A program made the translations under genes and the position numbers. A DNA stretch of 64,000 nt from Eurosta solidaginis (Eukaryota > Arthropoda > Insecta > Diptera > Tephritidae), in contig NC_090319.1 of the NCBI RefSeq assembly GCF_040869045.1, forward strand, positions 49,634,779-49,698,778, read 5' to 3'. This document shows, piece after piece, positions 32,401 through 44,555 of the stretch. The notes below the pieces were generated by a model that searched no databases, was not told the origin of the DNA, and worked only from the letters and a program-made list of their open reading frames with translations. How positions within the stretch are numbered: the stretch's first letter is position 1; every line of letters begins with the position of its first letter.

Positions 32401-33726
32401 TTATTGCATGAAATAGTCTGGATGTTCAGAGTCTTTTTCAAATCTTTTCGCCTCTTCGTGCATACTCTCTTTAATCTTTAATATAGCCGCCGATTCGATT
32501 TGATCGTTTTCACCCGGACCACCAAAACCACCTAGATTATAATCGCCCATTCCGCTGCCAGAATCTTCACGCGGCGTACCGGGACCACCGTTGGCTGGCG
32601 AATTTTTCATACCATCTAAGCCGGAACCATCGCCGGCACCACCATTAAGTACAGGACCCATTGAATTAGGCCCACCACCCATTGGACCCATACCGCCTGG
32701 ACCCCCACCACCGCCATCCGGTCCACCACCCATCGGGAATTCAGGTTTCATTATCGCGTACATATTATCTCCAGGACCTCCAGGTCCTGTTTGCGTGTTA
32801 TCTTGTGGTGAGGGCATAATCGGTGTTCCAGGACCCGGCGGCCCATTAGAACCAGGACCTGGCCCATAATTACCAGGTGAAGATGATGAATACGCATTCA
32901 TAGGAGCTGTTGCATTTGGTTGCCATTGTGGCGGTCGTCCGCCTGCACCCATACCCATACCGGGTGGCATACCACCTGGTCCTGGGGCTGGCCCTCTCAT
33001 TCCTCCGGGGCCACCATATCCCATCGGACCCATACCTCCAGGACCGCGTGGTGGATTCATACGCGGATTCATTGGGCCCATTCCGCCCGGTCGTGTCGGA
33101 TCCATACTGTTCGGCATCATTGGTTGGCCAGGAGGCCCATTAAATTCATTTCCCATACCTTGCATTCGCACTCCTGGTCGTGGACCACCAGGATAACGCG
33201 GTCCACCCATGAATGGCGGTTGACCAGGCATCATTTGAGATGGTGGTGGTTGTGGACTTGACGCGTGTGTTGGTGGTGATGGGCGCATTGTTGAATTTGG
33301 AAAAAAGTTGGGACCCATTGGTCCACCAGGTCCCATAGGACCTTCACCACCGGGTGGCATTTGACCAAGTGGGCTAGGAGCTGGACCGCCAGCACTATGT
33401 GGTCCACCGGGACCAATTCCATTAACACCATAACCGGAACTGACAAAGCCATAGTCATGGAAGGCTTTTGCCTCTGAAGAGTGATCACATTGATCACGGC
33501 GTTCAGGTGCGGCGCAATATAAATCCCAAAAGACGCACCACCATGTATGCAGAAACCCGGGTGGCTCGCCTAACGTAATATTCTTTTCCCATCTAATTTC
33601 CGATAGGAAAGTTTGTGCTGCTTTCTGGGCGCCAACATGTAACAGGTATTCGTAAACATATAACGCCAATTTCTCGCGTGCCTGTGCATCTGACGGCACC
33701 GATGATGTTTTAGCTTTTCCATACAT
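32401..33726 (-). CDS. Ssdp: Ssdp, LIM-domain-binding complex adaptor (SSBP family)
   Basis: Complete 441-codon frame without introns, about the length of the Drosophila protein. N-terminus [19 protein letters not shown], then a LisH/LUFS region (residues about 17-95) with [40 protein letters not shown] and [18 protein letters not shown], nearly invariant in SSBP2/3/4 and Ssdp. The rest is Pro/Gly/Met-rich, low-complexity activator sequence, ending in [20 protein letters not shown] and MQ before TAA. The protein binds the Chip/LDB cofactor in the nucleus, stabilises LIM-homeodomain complexes and acts in Wnt/Wingless enhanceosomes (family knowledge). The start is fixed by the conserved MYGK. 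A 24-base A run (T on the plus strand, 33771-33794) lies in the leader. The frame is open throughout and looks functional. Confidence 0.97.
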   Translation of the reverse strand: MYGKAKTSSVPSDAQAREKLALYVYEYLLHVGAQKAAQTFLSEIRWEKNITLGEPPGFLHTWWCVFWDLYCAAPERRDQCDHSSEAKAFHDYGFVSSGYGVNGIGPGGPHSAGGPAPSPLGQMPPGGEGPMGPGGPMGPNFFPNSTMRPSPPTHASSPQPPPSQMMPGQPPFMGGPRYPGGPRPGVRMQGMGNEFNGPPGQPMMPNSMDPTRPGGMGPMNPRMNPPRGPGGMGPMGYGGPGGMRGPAPGPGGMPPGMGMGAGGRPPQWQPNATAPMNAYSSSSPGNYGPGPGSNGPPGPGTPIMPSPQDNTQTGPGGPGDNMYAIMKPEFPMGGGPDGGGGGPGGMGPMGGGPNSMGPVLNGGAGDGSGLDGMKNSPANGGPGTPREDSGSGMGDYNLGGFGGPGENDQIESAAILKIKESMHEEAKRFEKDSEHPDYFMQ

Positions 33727-35082
33727 TATTTGTTGTGATGTATCGCAAGGTTTAAAATGGATAAGTATTGTTTTTTTTTTTTTTTTTTTTTTTTGTTGAC
33801 GATATCTGCTGATTAGTTGATATCTTTATTTAATGATGTATTCCAGTAGTGCTGCCGTTTAGTTTCTTATATACTGACATCAATTGCACCTTCGAGTTTT
33901 CGTATAGACGACAGTGTTATTTTTATACACGTTTTATACAAACTGCTAAATCGCAATTACTTTTAAAATACTTTTCTGTAGGTTTTTGCTTCATAGAAAC
34001 AGAATTCATGAATTTTTGGTTTTTTTTGTTTTGAGGCCACCACAAAAAATATTTAATTGGCGCTCGCCGCCACTGCGAAGCTTACGCAGCCATTCTCTTT
34101 TCTTCTTTAGACTTTCAACATCTTTCATTTACTTTTTCAGCAATATAAAGTTGTTTCTGTAGGTAATTTGTGCGTATTACTCGTCCTCTTGCTATTCGTC
34201 GTATTATCTTTCACCAGTCTCAAATTTGTTTCTTCTTCCACGGCACCACTGCCAGTTATTCTGCTACTGCTACTGCCGCTGCCGCTATTATTGGTGCTTC
34301 TTTGCTATCTTCTTCCAATATTCCACCTCTATTGCTTGGCACTATTTACTGTAAAGTTAAAATTTTTTACTTTTATTTATTTTTACCGAAGCATACTCAC
34401 ATATGATATTTTTTTCAACAATAAAACTGCTTACTTTTCGTGCAAAATTTAGTTCATGTTTGCCGTGCTTGATTCTTCCTTATACCGTTTTTTTTTGGTA
34501 TATTGTATGCTCTTGTTGCTATTTCTGCCGCCTACTCTGCTTTGAACAACCACTTCACTGAAAATCGTTGTTGCTTTTCCCACTCGTGTTCGTGTCAATC
34601 TCTGCAGTAGCAGACGATGTAGCTGCAGTTGTGTTGCTATACTCGTAGGCCACGAATAACAAACGTTTTGTTGTTAGTGTGACGTAGTCGTTGCCGTGGT
34701 TGTATTTTCGTTGCGCTGTGTTGTGATACCTCTGCAGATATAGCTCTTCTCCCACTACGCTTAAAATACCAATCCCAAGGAACTCAACCTGAAGCATATA
34801 ATATAAAAAGAGAATGTAAAAATAAAATAACAATAAAATTGGTAGGGAAAAGCAGTGTAATGAAGGAATTGATAAAGTACATAAACAGCCCACGGTTGCC
34901 AGAGCAAAGTTTTTTCGGCACCAAAATGTATTATGAAAAGAAACAAAAACCTTAGACATATGTATATGATACAAACTAGATTAACTACATCCCTAGAAGA
35001 AATTCTGTTATTTTTACTAATACACTCACAGACTAACTTACAGTGCTGATAATTTACCGACGTAGAAATATATGTATGTATG
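33727..35082. other. Ssdp upstream region, probable 5' UTR, intron and promoter
   Basis: No second gene is supported. On the minus strand the leader holds A24 about 45 bases before the ATG. A pyrimidine-rich stretch followed by CTTCAG at about 34790 could be a splice acceptor for a 5' UTR exon, but no donor pair can be chosen with confidence. Open frames here (for example 34555-34974) are low-complexity. Confidence 0.35.
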
Positions 35083-35084
35083 TA

Positions 35085-35438
35085 CATTAGGGTGGGTCAA
35101 ATTTATTGTTGAAAAGGCACATCCAGTTTCTGAATCTATGGGTCATACTGAGTAATATTGTCCATGGGACTATAGGTCTGAAATGAATTTCGAGCCTCCC
35201 TAATTTTGTTAGAAAATTTTATATCCCGATCCGAATAGCGGCTCTCACAAATAAAATGCATGAAAATAAATGTCATATTCGTATTCAGAATGGGATATAC
35301 AATTTTCTAACAAAGTTAGGGAGGGGCGAAATTCATTTCAGACCTATCATGGACAATATTACTCAGTATGACCCATAGATTCAGAAACTGGATGTGCACC
35401 TTAAGTTTTTTCCCCATACAATTTGACCCGCTCTAATG
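35085..35438. mobile_element. palindromic mariner-type MITE, 354 bp
   Basis: Ends CATTAGGGTGGGTCAAATT and AATTTGACCCGCTCTAATG, flanked by TA at 35083-35084 and 35439-35440. The arms (CATCCAGTTTCTGAATCTAT, ATGACCCATAGATTCAGAAA) pair along about 170 bp. No coding. Confidence 0.9.
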
Positions 35439-35724
35439 TACATATGTCCACATGTACCAAAATAAAGTTAGAAATCATGGAAGACCTTCGGTAAAAATTT
35501 TCACAGGGATCGACTGCTAATACACGTTCAAAAATGACTTCTGTGTCAATAACACAGGCCGACAAATGAGCCAATACTTTTGTAAAGGTCATTTGGCTGA
35601 ATCCATTCAATATAAGGATTGGTACGGAATGTTCTAGTAATGACATAGTAGGTTTAAAATAAAATATTTCTGAATTGGCGTTTCATAGCATTTTTAAAAA
35701 TGTATTAGCTTCGTAAACCAAGTA

Positions 35725-36640
35725 GTGAGTAAGAAGGAAGAGCTACGTAAACAAGTCGTGTACATTTCGACGAATGACCCCAATGTTAGTTACAAAAAGT
35801 TCACAAAACTATCAGGATTATCGTATGACACTACCCCGAGAACGGTATTGTACTTCAGCGAATGCTTAGTGAAAGACAAGCCTAGAAAAGGGCCGTCCAA
35901 AGGGATCAGCAGACGCCCAGTTGGAGAAAAATTGTCTAACCCTCATTCGAAAAAAACCGATCCATATCAATAGTTGCCAAAATAGCCAAAACCACACTTT
36001 TGCAAGTCATACGAATCAAGCAGAGAAATGGTATTAAAACCAAAATACATAAAAAAGTGCCAAAACGAAGTGAACAACGGTTGTCAAAAAGCATTGCCAT
36101 TACACGTAAGCTCTATGAGCCCAATTTGGCAAACAAAAATTTTGTGTATAATTTTTTTTTGTCTATGAAAAGGGACCTGAAGAGAATATTCCTATTCCGA
36201 AAAAATCACCTTGATAGAAAATTTTTGCAGAAAGGTCTGATTTGGCAAGCTACTAGTGAAGTGGGCATAAAACTAAGCTGTTTTCTACGAAGTGAACCAT
36301 CAACGCAGAAATTTAAGAAGAATATGTTCAAAAACGTCTTCTGCAATTCTTACGTCGCCATAATGGTTAATCTAAAATTTGGACAGACTTGGCTCCGTAG
36401 TGTTCTCGTATCACCCAAAAGTGGTACGAAGGCAATAATGCACCTACATTATGTTAGGAAAAACTTGAATCCACGCAACGTGCGTCACTTGCGGCCAATT
36501 ACTTAAGCAATATTGGGCTCAAATGAAACCAAAACTTTTGAGAATAGGGAAACCCAAAAAATCGTTACAGAAGTAAAATGAATGTGTCGAACAATATCAC
36601 TAAAAGTGGATAGAACAGTGCTACAAAATTTGATGTCGGG
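35725..36640 (+). pseudogene. degenerate Tc1/mariner-superfamily transposase
   Basis: From 35725 a frame reads KKEELRKQVVYISTNDPNVS and RTVLYFSECL, ending in a stop at about 35971. After a frame change from about 36000 come KIHKKVPKRSEQRLSKSIAI and RKLYEPNLANKNFVYN (where the first catalytic Asp is expected but lost), then KGLIWQATSEVGIKLS, and near 36600 LQNLMSGPSRKVRSY, the characteristic C-terminal end. The order and spacing fit mariner-like proteins. The DDE/D residues are not recognisable, so this copy is dead. Terminal inverted repeats were not found. Confidence 0.75.
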
Positions 36641-37184
36641 TCCCTCCAGAAAAGTTCGGTCATACCGACAGCAACGAATAAAATAATAAAATTTCTTTAC
36701 CTACGCAAACAATTTCTTTACTTACTGATATAAATATTGCCCGTTTTATTGTAAACAGTTTCATGACAAAAGTTAAATGCAAAGACCACTGGACCATTCA
36801 ATTTTCCCACTAAGAATTTTTTTTGTATGTGAACATAACATATTCTTACCAGTCGGCTGTTGTGGATTATCTTAAAATCTTCAAAAATTTAAATTTTGTA
36901 TACATTAGTTTAAAATAAGACGGGCGATGAACCTTATGTGAAGGTCCATCCAAAATACAACGTTTACATATTTAAAAAAAAGTTATCTATTTAAAAAAAG
37001 AAACTAAGTCCCCATTACGTTGACTTGAAACCAGCTTGTGGGACTATTTCTCCTTAGATTCCACTTAAAGAATAGATTTAAACTACTTTTCTGCTAAGGT
37101 ACTAATCTGGAGCTTATACAATTGTTGGACTTATTAATTTAAATACATGTTACCCCGTTCAGACAAGACTCCATATAAAAAAAA
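36641..37184. other. unassigned spacer
   Basis: AT-rich; no supportable feature. Confidence 0.3.
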
Positions 37185-37595
37185 TAATTTAAAAAATTTT
37201 TTTAGTTAAACGGTTTTATTGAAAACAATCCTTACATGAAGTAATAATAATATTAAAAGCTAGAAAATAATTAGGTAGGTTCTAGGTACTAGTCATCACA
37301 CTCCTCATCAATCTAGGGTGTTGATCAGACAATTAAATAAAAGCGTTGGGCGCGTGAAATTTCTAAAAGTGTTAGGCGTAGCATAACCTGATTAAGGTTC
37401 AGTTGGTCTTACTTATGACTATCAATAGAAATTTGACGAGTTCTATGCTTTTATTTAATTGTCTGATCCACGCCCTAGATTGACGATGACTAGTACCTAG
37501 GACCTAAATATTTTCTAGCTTTTAGTATTATTATCACTTCATGTAAGTATTGTTTTCAATAAACCCGTTTAATTAAAAAAAAAATATTTTAATTA
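37185..37595. repeat. fold-back element, arms about 180 bp
   Basis: The left arm AAACGGTTTTATTGAAAACA ... GTTCTAGGTACTAGTCATC is mirrored by GATGACTAGTACCTAGGACC ... TGTTTTCAATAAACCCGTTT. The next inner parts also pair (GACAATTAAATAAAAGC with GCTTTTATTTAATTGTC). Non-coding hairpin MITE. Confidence 0.85.
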
Positions 37596-37799
37596 TTTAA
37601 TTATTATTATTATTCAATTATTTATTTGCCTATTATTTCGCATTCTATTTAGTTCATTTAGTGACTCATTATTACAAGGACTCTTTCCTGACAATTTGTT
37701 ACAATCTAAGTCCTCAATACATAATCCTTCTAAAGACTTTACTCGACTCTGCGCCACGTATGCTTGTCCCTCCTCCAACTCCAAAATATTTTGATGTCA

Positions 37800-38560
37800 C
37801 TTCAACCGTACTGTATGAAATATTTGTTCCAAATATGAGCCAAATCGGATATCATAGGTCGCTTTCTATTCATGTATGTATTATGTGTTCCAAATATGGA
37901 CCAAATCGGACGACAAATACGATTTTTTTAAATATCTCAATTTTTGCGCCACTTAGCGGCGATTTTTTTCATAGGTAGCTTCCTATTCTTGTATGTATTA
38001 TGTGTTCCAAATATGAGCCATATCGGACTATAAATACGATTTTTGGAAATATATCGATCCTTGCGCCACCTAGCGGCTATTTTTTTCATAGGTCGCTTTT
38101 TATTCTTGTATGTATTAAGTGTTCTAAATATGAGTTAAATCGGACCACAAATACGATTTTTGTGAATATCTCGATCCTTGCGCCACCTAGCGGCTATTTT
38201 TTTCATAGGTCGCTTTCTATTCTTGTATGTATTATGTGTTCCAAATATGAGTCAAATCGGACAACAAATACGATTTTTGTGAACATCTCGATCCTTGCAC
38301 CACCTAGCGGCGATTTTTTTCATAGGTCGCTTTGTATTCTTGTATGTATTATGTGTTCCAAATATGAGTCAAATCGGACCACAAATACGGTTTTTGTGAA
38401 TATCTCGATCCTTGTGCCACCTAACGGCGATTTTTTGTCATAGGTCACTTTTTATTCTTGTATGTATTGTGTTCCAAATATGAGTCAAATCGGACCACAA
38501 ATACGATTTTTGTGAATACCTCGATACTTGGGCTACCTAGCGGCGATTTTTTTCTGATTA
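37800..38560 (+). repeat. tandem array of a roughly 121-bp unit, about six copies
   Basis: The unit contains TATGTATTATGTGTTCCAAA, GAGTCAAATCGGACCACAAA, ATACGATTTTTGTGAATATC and CCTTGCGCCACCTAGCGGCG. Copies differ by a few bases. The open frames across it simply repeat the unit. A related single stretch lies at 41340-41470 (GCGCCACCTAGCGACATTTT, TTGTCACCGGGTTCTGAAGT), matching 38530-38620. Confidence 0.9.
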
Positions 38561-38639
38561 TTGCATTGTCATCGGGTTCTGAACTATATTCCAAGTTTCA
38601 AGCTTGGAGCTTATCGGGAAGTTACTTAAAATTCAATTA

Positions 38640-39955
38640 CAAAATGCATACCAACCAGCCAGCCTAGCCTGCCAACTCAAGCTAAATAAATCCGTTTAAA
38701 AAAAACGAAGCTTACTTTAGTATCAATATTAAAATCAATTTTGCCAATTTTCTCAAAACTAGTTATGTGTAAATAATTGCTTCCTTTGTTTTGGTGTGGA
38801 CCTCAACATATATGAAATATTTGTACCTGAACGTGGTAGAAACACCTGACCCTAATATATACATATTTCATTTCAGAGTTCCTGCAAAGTTTCAACAAAA
38901 CGAACCATTTTCAGGCCAAATAAACCAAAGTGGCAGCTGTGATGCAGCTTGTGATGACGCTGACGTCTACAATGGTGATGGATGCCTATACCTCCATGTG
39001 ATGTTGGATGTGTATTGAATAGCAAACTACATACACAATACAGCGCATGACATGAGAATATGACAGGGACGAAGAAAGTGACAGCGCAAGGTGCGTTTAA
39101 GCTAACGTCGTACGTCAATTCCGATCAACAAACACCATATCAAATACATAGCAGTAAAACAGGACGAGTGGGAGGTAGCTTTGAATTAGAGGACATGCGC
39201 TTACTTTGATTTTAACGTCGCGCCACAGGAGCAGAGTCTGTTGCCGTATGCACGAATCACAGAAACATGATGAGCTCTTTTGCACTTGAAGAGCAATCGA
39301 TTTTCGTTTTATTTCCATAGATGCGTTTCGCTGCCCACTACAATTGCAGTCGCAGTTCAGTCGAATTGTATGAGCTACACTACGAATTTCATTTACATCC
39401 AACTGGTGACAAAACTATTGTTCTGTACCTGTCTCTAGTTATTTGCTCTTTAACGGCTATATAAATATACAGCAGCGTTCATATAATAAATAGTACCTAA
39501 TTTGAAGTAGAATATGTGGAACCAAATTTTCAAATCTTAGTGTTTTTTATACCTTTCATCAAAATAAAATGGTTCATTAAGTTTGTTACGAATCTCAAAA
39601 TTGGTAGGACCTTGATAGAGGTGAGGTGGGCTCACCAATAGGTACACCGATATGATCAGGATGAAGAACTGAGTTGATTTAGTAATGTCCGTCTGTGTAT
39701 ATGTGTGTCTGTTTGAATGCAAATTTGGTAAGCGGGTATATTTGGGTGTCCGATTAATCATTTGTCAGAGCCGTATGGAACGGAGCATACATCTTCCATA
39801 CAACCTATTTTTCCGATAAGAGGGTTTTCGTCATTTCTTGACGATTTTAACAGCTAGAAGCATAAAATTTAGAAAGAAGTTTTTTTATTCAATTACCTCG
39901 GGGTTGATTTGGCAAAAACTCCTAATGTATTTCTGCCATTAAAAGCATCTCAGTC
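38640..39955. other. spacer, no certain gene
   Basis: At 38873-39018 an acceptor-like TTTCATTTCAG precedes a 46-codon frame (begins VPAKFQQNEPFSGQINQ, Cys/Asp-rich after that). It could be an exon but has no recognisable domain. The remainder is unassigned. Confidence 0.25.
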
Positions 39956-40110
39956 AAAACTTATCTGCCTTGCAGATGCCGTTCAGAATCGACATTAAAT
40001 ATGTAGGTCCCGTCCCGCCATTTTCTAGGAAAAATTAAAAGGAGCACGATGCAAATTGGAAGAGAAACTCGGCCTAAATCTTCTTCGGAGGCATATCGCG
40101 TCTTGTACAC
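39956..40110 (+). mobile_element. SINE-A body fragment
   Basis: TATCTGCCTTGCAGATGCCG, GCACGATGCAAATTGGAAGA and CTTCTTCGGAGGCATATCGC match the body of 18766-19020; the tRNA head is missing. Confidence 0.8.
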
Positions 40111-40299
40111 AGAGTAACCGTAGACGTCTATCATACTTAATGGCGACTTACTGTACGGACGTTGTTTCAACGTACCTCATATTTTAGGTGCTTAGAATTT
40201 AGTGATTTGGTTTATTCTACATAAAAACGTTAAAGGGATAGTTTATAAATGAATGTACTATGATTACAATTGAATAAATTTTATCTCTTCCGTGATGTT

Positions 40300-40635
40300 G
40301 TTATCCGGTACGCTCCGGTAACACAGCACCATTAAAGTGCTAGCCCGACCATCTCGGGAACGATTTATATATATGGCCACATTAAACTTTCAGGACATAC
40401 CTCCCTCTCCGCCCACAAGCTCCATGAGGAGTTTGGGTCGCCAGAGCCTCGTCTGTTAGTGAAACAGGATTCGCCGCGGATAGGTGAGGTTGACAATTGG
40501 GTTTTGAGAAGATATATATTGCGCTGGCAACCTGAAGGGTTGCGCTACACAGCCCCTTGAATCTGGTATTTTAGTCGCCTCTTACGACAAGCAAACCTAC
40601 CGCGGGTATATTCTGACCCCCTAACCCGCTGGGGG
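40300..40635 (-). mobile_element. SINE-B lacking its 3' quarter but with an 18-bp target duplication
   Basis: Flanked by the perfect duplication TATCTCTTCCGTGATGTT (40282-40299 and 40636-40653). The 5' end is complete, but the 3' end stops at ATCCGGTACGCTCC and is joined to a short AACAAC, so roughly 90 bp of the 3' end is absent. Confidence 0.9.
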
Positions 40636-40653
40636 TATCTCTTCCGTGATGTT

Positions 40654-41568
40654 TTTAGTCGGTAAAAAATCGAACTGAATCGGTTCAATGACATACATAC
40701 ATATCATGTTCATGTGTTCATATTTGATTGTAAACTAGCGTACCAGGCAGACGATGTCCTACCCGAAATTGGTTTACCTACATTCAAGAATTGGTCCTCC
40801 CTTTCCGCTATCACTCTCTATCCCACCCCTGTCTGCTCTATTTTAAATATCTCCTTATTCCTGTCCTTCCCTTATACCAATTTCACTCATAAACTTAATC
40901 GAATCACAATTTTGGTTAATGAAATAATTAAGTTTTCCTTTTCACACAGGGCTACTGCTTCATTAAACGTTAAAATGGATAGCAGCTGATTCCTTCTTCA
41001 CGATTAGTGTTAGGTTTCAAATTGTCTAGTTTGGGAAGCTACATAAAAATCGATCATAGGATTCCGGATTTCGTAAGAGTATTCTGATTGTTTCAACCCG
41101 TGTGAAGCCTAAGGTTTCAAGTTTCCAGCTCAATGAGAAGACACAATCTCTCTTATGCTGCAACATGCTCTGTATGGATTTTCTAAACATCTTTAAAGAT
41201 CCCTGTCTAATCTAGTAGACAATTTTTCCCTCAGAATAAGATTTTAATATATTTCTATGCCAAGTTTAATGTTTCAAGTCTCAAGTTCTGCTGGAAGTTA
41301 CTTAAACTCGATCAAATTTTCAAGTTCCGACGAGCTTTATAAATATCGCGTTCTAGCGCCACCTAGCGACATTTTTGTCTTTCATGTTGCGTTGTCACCG
41401 GGTTCTGAAGTATGTCCCAAGTTTCAAGACTCGGGAAGTTACTCAAAAATCGCAGCAAGATTCACACATGTTCGCAATCATTTTTTAAATATCTATAAAT
41501 ATCTCGATTCCTGTCTCATCCAGAAATAATTTGTATCCTATATAATGTTTGTATCCTGTAGGAAACCT
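40654..41568. other. spacer with a relative of the 121-bp repeat
   Basis: 41340-41470 resembles 38530-38620. Nothing else is recognised. Confidence 0.4.
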
Positions 41569-41600
41569 TAGTAGGTTCCTCATTATCATCATCATCCTCC

Positions 41601-44555
41601 TCAACTCCTATTGGAGCATAGGGCCTCGACCACCGACTTAAATCTTATTCTGTTAGGTGCAGTTCTTGTGATGTCATTCCACGTATATCCTGCGTCTTCG
41701 AGTTCTTTATCCACAGTTCTGCGCCAAGTTTTCGCAGGTGCACCAGGTCGTCGGCTTCCTTGTGGATTCCATCGCAATGCTTGTCTGGCTATATTTACTG
41801 GAGGTCTTCTGAGAGTGTGACCAATCCACGACCATTTACGCTTGGTTATTTCTGTGGCAGCCTTAGGTTGATTTGTTCTAGACCATAAGTCGTCATTTGA
41901 AATTCTTTCCGGCCATCGAATTTTCAGGATTCGGCGCAGACATTTATTAATAAAAACTTGTAGACGTTTCTGAATTGAAGTTGAGCTTTTCCACGTCTCG
42001 CAAGCATAAAACAGTATTGATTTAACATTCGAATTAAACAGTCGAAGCTTCGTTTTCAAAGATATTTGGCTGGACCTCCACACGTTTGCCAGTTGCCCAA
42101 AAACCATTCTTGCTTTGTTTATGCGAGACTGAACGTCCTCATCTGCACCGCTCTTATTTGAGACAATACTACCAAGATAAACAACGGACTCTACACCTTC
42201 GATTTCATTTTCGTCAACCGTAAGCATCAATGGCCTTGATGAAATACTATAGCCGCATCTTATGACTTTGGTTTTCGCTGTATTGATGCTTAGTCCGGCC
42301 TCCTTTGCATGTGTGTTGACAGCTTCTAAATTGTGTTGAAGGTCAGTACTTCTGTGGCTTAGCAGACAGACATCGTCTGCATATTCTAAATCCCCTAGCT
42401 GAGTGAAAGGCGTCCACTGTACACCGTGTCCACCATTTTCTGCGTTCCTCATAATCTCGTCTAATGCCAAGATAAACAAGAGCGGCGAGAGTATGCATCC
42501 CTGTCGCACCCCGCTTTTAATTTCGAAGGGTTCTGAGAGGCACTCATCGTGACTGACCCGGCACTTAAATTCGGCATACATTGCCTTTATAATGTTGATT
42601 ATTTTATTGGGCATCCCTCGTTTTCGTAGTATTTCCCAAATATATTTCCTGTCGAGACTATCAAAAGCCTTTTTAAAGTCGATAAAAAGTAAATAAGCTG
42701 ATGTTCTGTATTCACAGCATTGTTCAACAATGATTCGGACGGTATTTATTAGATCAACACAGGATCGGTTTTGTCTAAAGCCAAACTGATTTTCTCTTAG
42801 AGTTCCGTGCACCGCCTCTTGAATTCGGGACAGTAAGATCGTGGAGAACACTTTGCTAGGAATCGAGAGTAAGGTGATACCTCTGTAGTTGTTACAATCA
42901 GAGATATCTCCCTTTTTTGCGACTTTTACAAGTATGCCTTCATTCCACTGACGAGGGTAGGATTCTTCTTTCCATACCTGACGGAAGATTGGAAGTAAGG
43001 TTTCAGCTGCGGTATCTGGATCTGCTATGAGGTATTCAGCATATATGTCATCAGTTCCTGGGGCCTTGCCCTTTTTTAAGGACTTGATTGCTGAAATTAT
43101 TTCATTTTTCGTAGGGGGCGCGCTGTTTACCCCATTGAAGTGGGGTTGGTTGTTGTAGTTTGCAGCAATAGTGTTGGAATTTAAGGCCGGTTTACCTACA
43201 GGATTATTTAATACTTTCTTGAAGTGTTCCACCCATACACTCATTTGTTGTTCGCTTTCAGTAATAAGATTTCCGTTTAAGTCTTTTACTGGTTTTTGAC
43301 CACTCCTGTATTTTCCGGTGAGTTCCCTACCAATCTCATAGAGTTCCCTCAGATTATTTAATCTGGCTGCCGATTCAGCTCGACTTGCTAATGTGTCAGC
43401 CCATTCCCTCTTGTCTTTTCTAGCAGACTTCTTAATTAGCTTGCATTTTTCTTTATACCTTGCGGATAACTGCCTTGCTTCCTCCGTGTCATTGTTGTTC
43501 GTCCGTCTGAGAAGCGATTCTTTAATTTTCCGCCGCTGTTCAATAAGTGTCCACGTATTATTTGTTAGCCATACTTTCTTTGCTTTGTTTTTGTGTCCAA
43601 GGATACTGCTACCAAGTTCTTGGTAGATATTATTAACGGAGTCTAGCCTGTCACCTGTACTACCACTCATGTTTACCTGTTCAACACGTTCGCGTACTGC
43701 GGCATTAAAGGCATTTTGATATTCTTCATGCTTTAGTTTCTCAATATCAATTTTCTTGCTCATTTTTTGAAGGTTTTTCTGTACTGCGGCTACCTTAAAT
43801 CTGAAACTACCAGCTACAAGGTAGTGATCGCTACCAATATCTGCTCCTCTTTTAACGCGCACATCTAGCAAGGATGACCTCCATCTGCTGTTTATTAGTA
43901 CGTGATTAATTTGGTTATTAGTGCGTTGATCCGGAGACGTCCATGTTGTTTTGTGGACTAATTTATGTGGGAATAAGCTTCCACCGATCACCAGACCGTT
44001 TTCACAACAAAATTATATAAGCCTACTACCATTGTCATTCCGGGTACCAGGGCTGTGTTTACCCATGTATATATCTAGACCATCATTGTCAGATCCAACT
44101 TTAGCATTAAAGTCGCCCAGAATAACACATATGTTCCCTTGATTAACGTGTGAATTTACGCAGCTGTTGAGCGTATCGAAAAATTCGTTTTTGATTTCGT
44201 CATTTTGGCTTTCTGTTGGTCCATAAAAATTGATGATGACTAGTTTCCTTGCTCTAGTGCGGAGTTTAAGTATAATAATTCTGGGGCTTATCGGCACCCA
44301 TTCAATGATACTTTTCGCTATTGTACTTGTTATTAAAAAACCTACGCCGCTGGTGTGACTCTCTCCTTCATTTCGGCCCGAGTATAGGAACGTTGTTCCT
44401 TGGTCATTTATTCGGCCATATCCTGTCCATCTGCACTCTTGTATGGCTAATATGTCTATTTTGTATCGCTGCATTTCCCTCCGTAGCTGTTCAAGCTTAC
44501 CACTCTCATAGAGAGTTCGTACATTCCATGTACATATTTGTGTTTTATGCTTCAT
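41601..44555 (-). pseudogene. RTE LINE ORF2: endonuclease plus reverse transcriptase, one in-frame stop
   Basis: One frame of about 985 codons, broken only by TAA at about 44013-44015 (the residues around it read RLI, stop, FCCENG). Before the stop: the APE endonuclease with CTWNVRTLYESGKLEQLRRE, AIQECRWTG and GDFNAKVGSD. After it: TWTSPDQRTNNQINHVLI, GSDHYLV (endonuclease catalytic His), then RT with SLKKGKAPGTDDI, NNYRGITLLS, LLFIDFKKAFDSLDRKYIW, SGVRQGCILSPLLFILALDE and LEYADDVCLLS (catalytic Asp pair intact), and a C-terminal WSWIGHTLRR region. All key residues visible in both domains are retained. This is the best-preserved transposon protein in the window. Confidence 0.93.

Noticed and set aside
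32591..32869. Pro-rich frame on the plus strand
   Set aside because: It is the antisense of the Gly/Pro-rich part of Ssdp; openness comes from the GGN/CCN composition.
33771..33794. Poly-T run as a sign that Ssdp is a processed pseudogene
   Set aside because: The A run is on the 5' side of the gene, not after its 3' end; the frame is intact and lacks target duplications that I can see.
34555..34974. 139-codon minus-strand frame upstream of Ssdp
   Set aside because: Phe/Leu/Tyr-rich and crosses a likely splice acceptor; more likely leader or intron sequence.
38000..38443. 147-codon frame with internal repeats
   Set aside because: It follows the 121-bp tandem unit exactly; no domain or start context, so a repeat shadow.
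37800..38560. CRISPR-like array
   Set aside because: Units are contiguous with no unique spacers, and the genome is eukaryotic.
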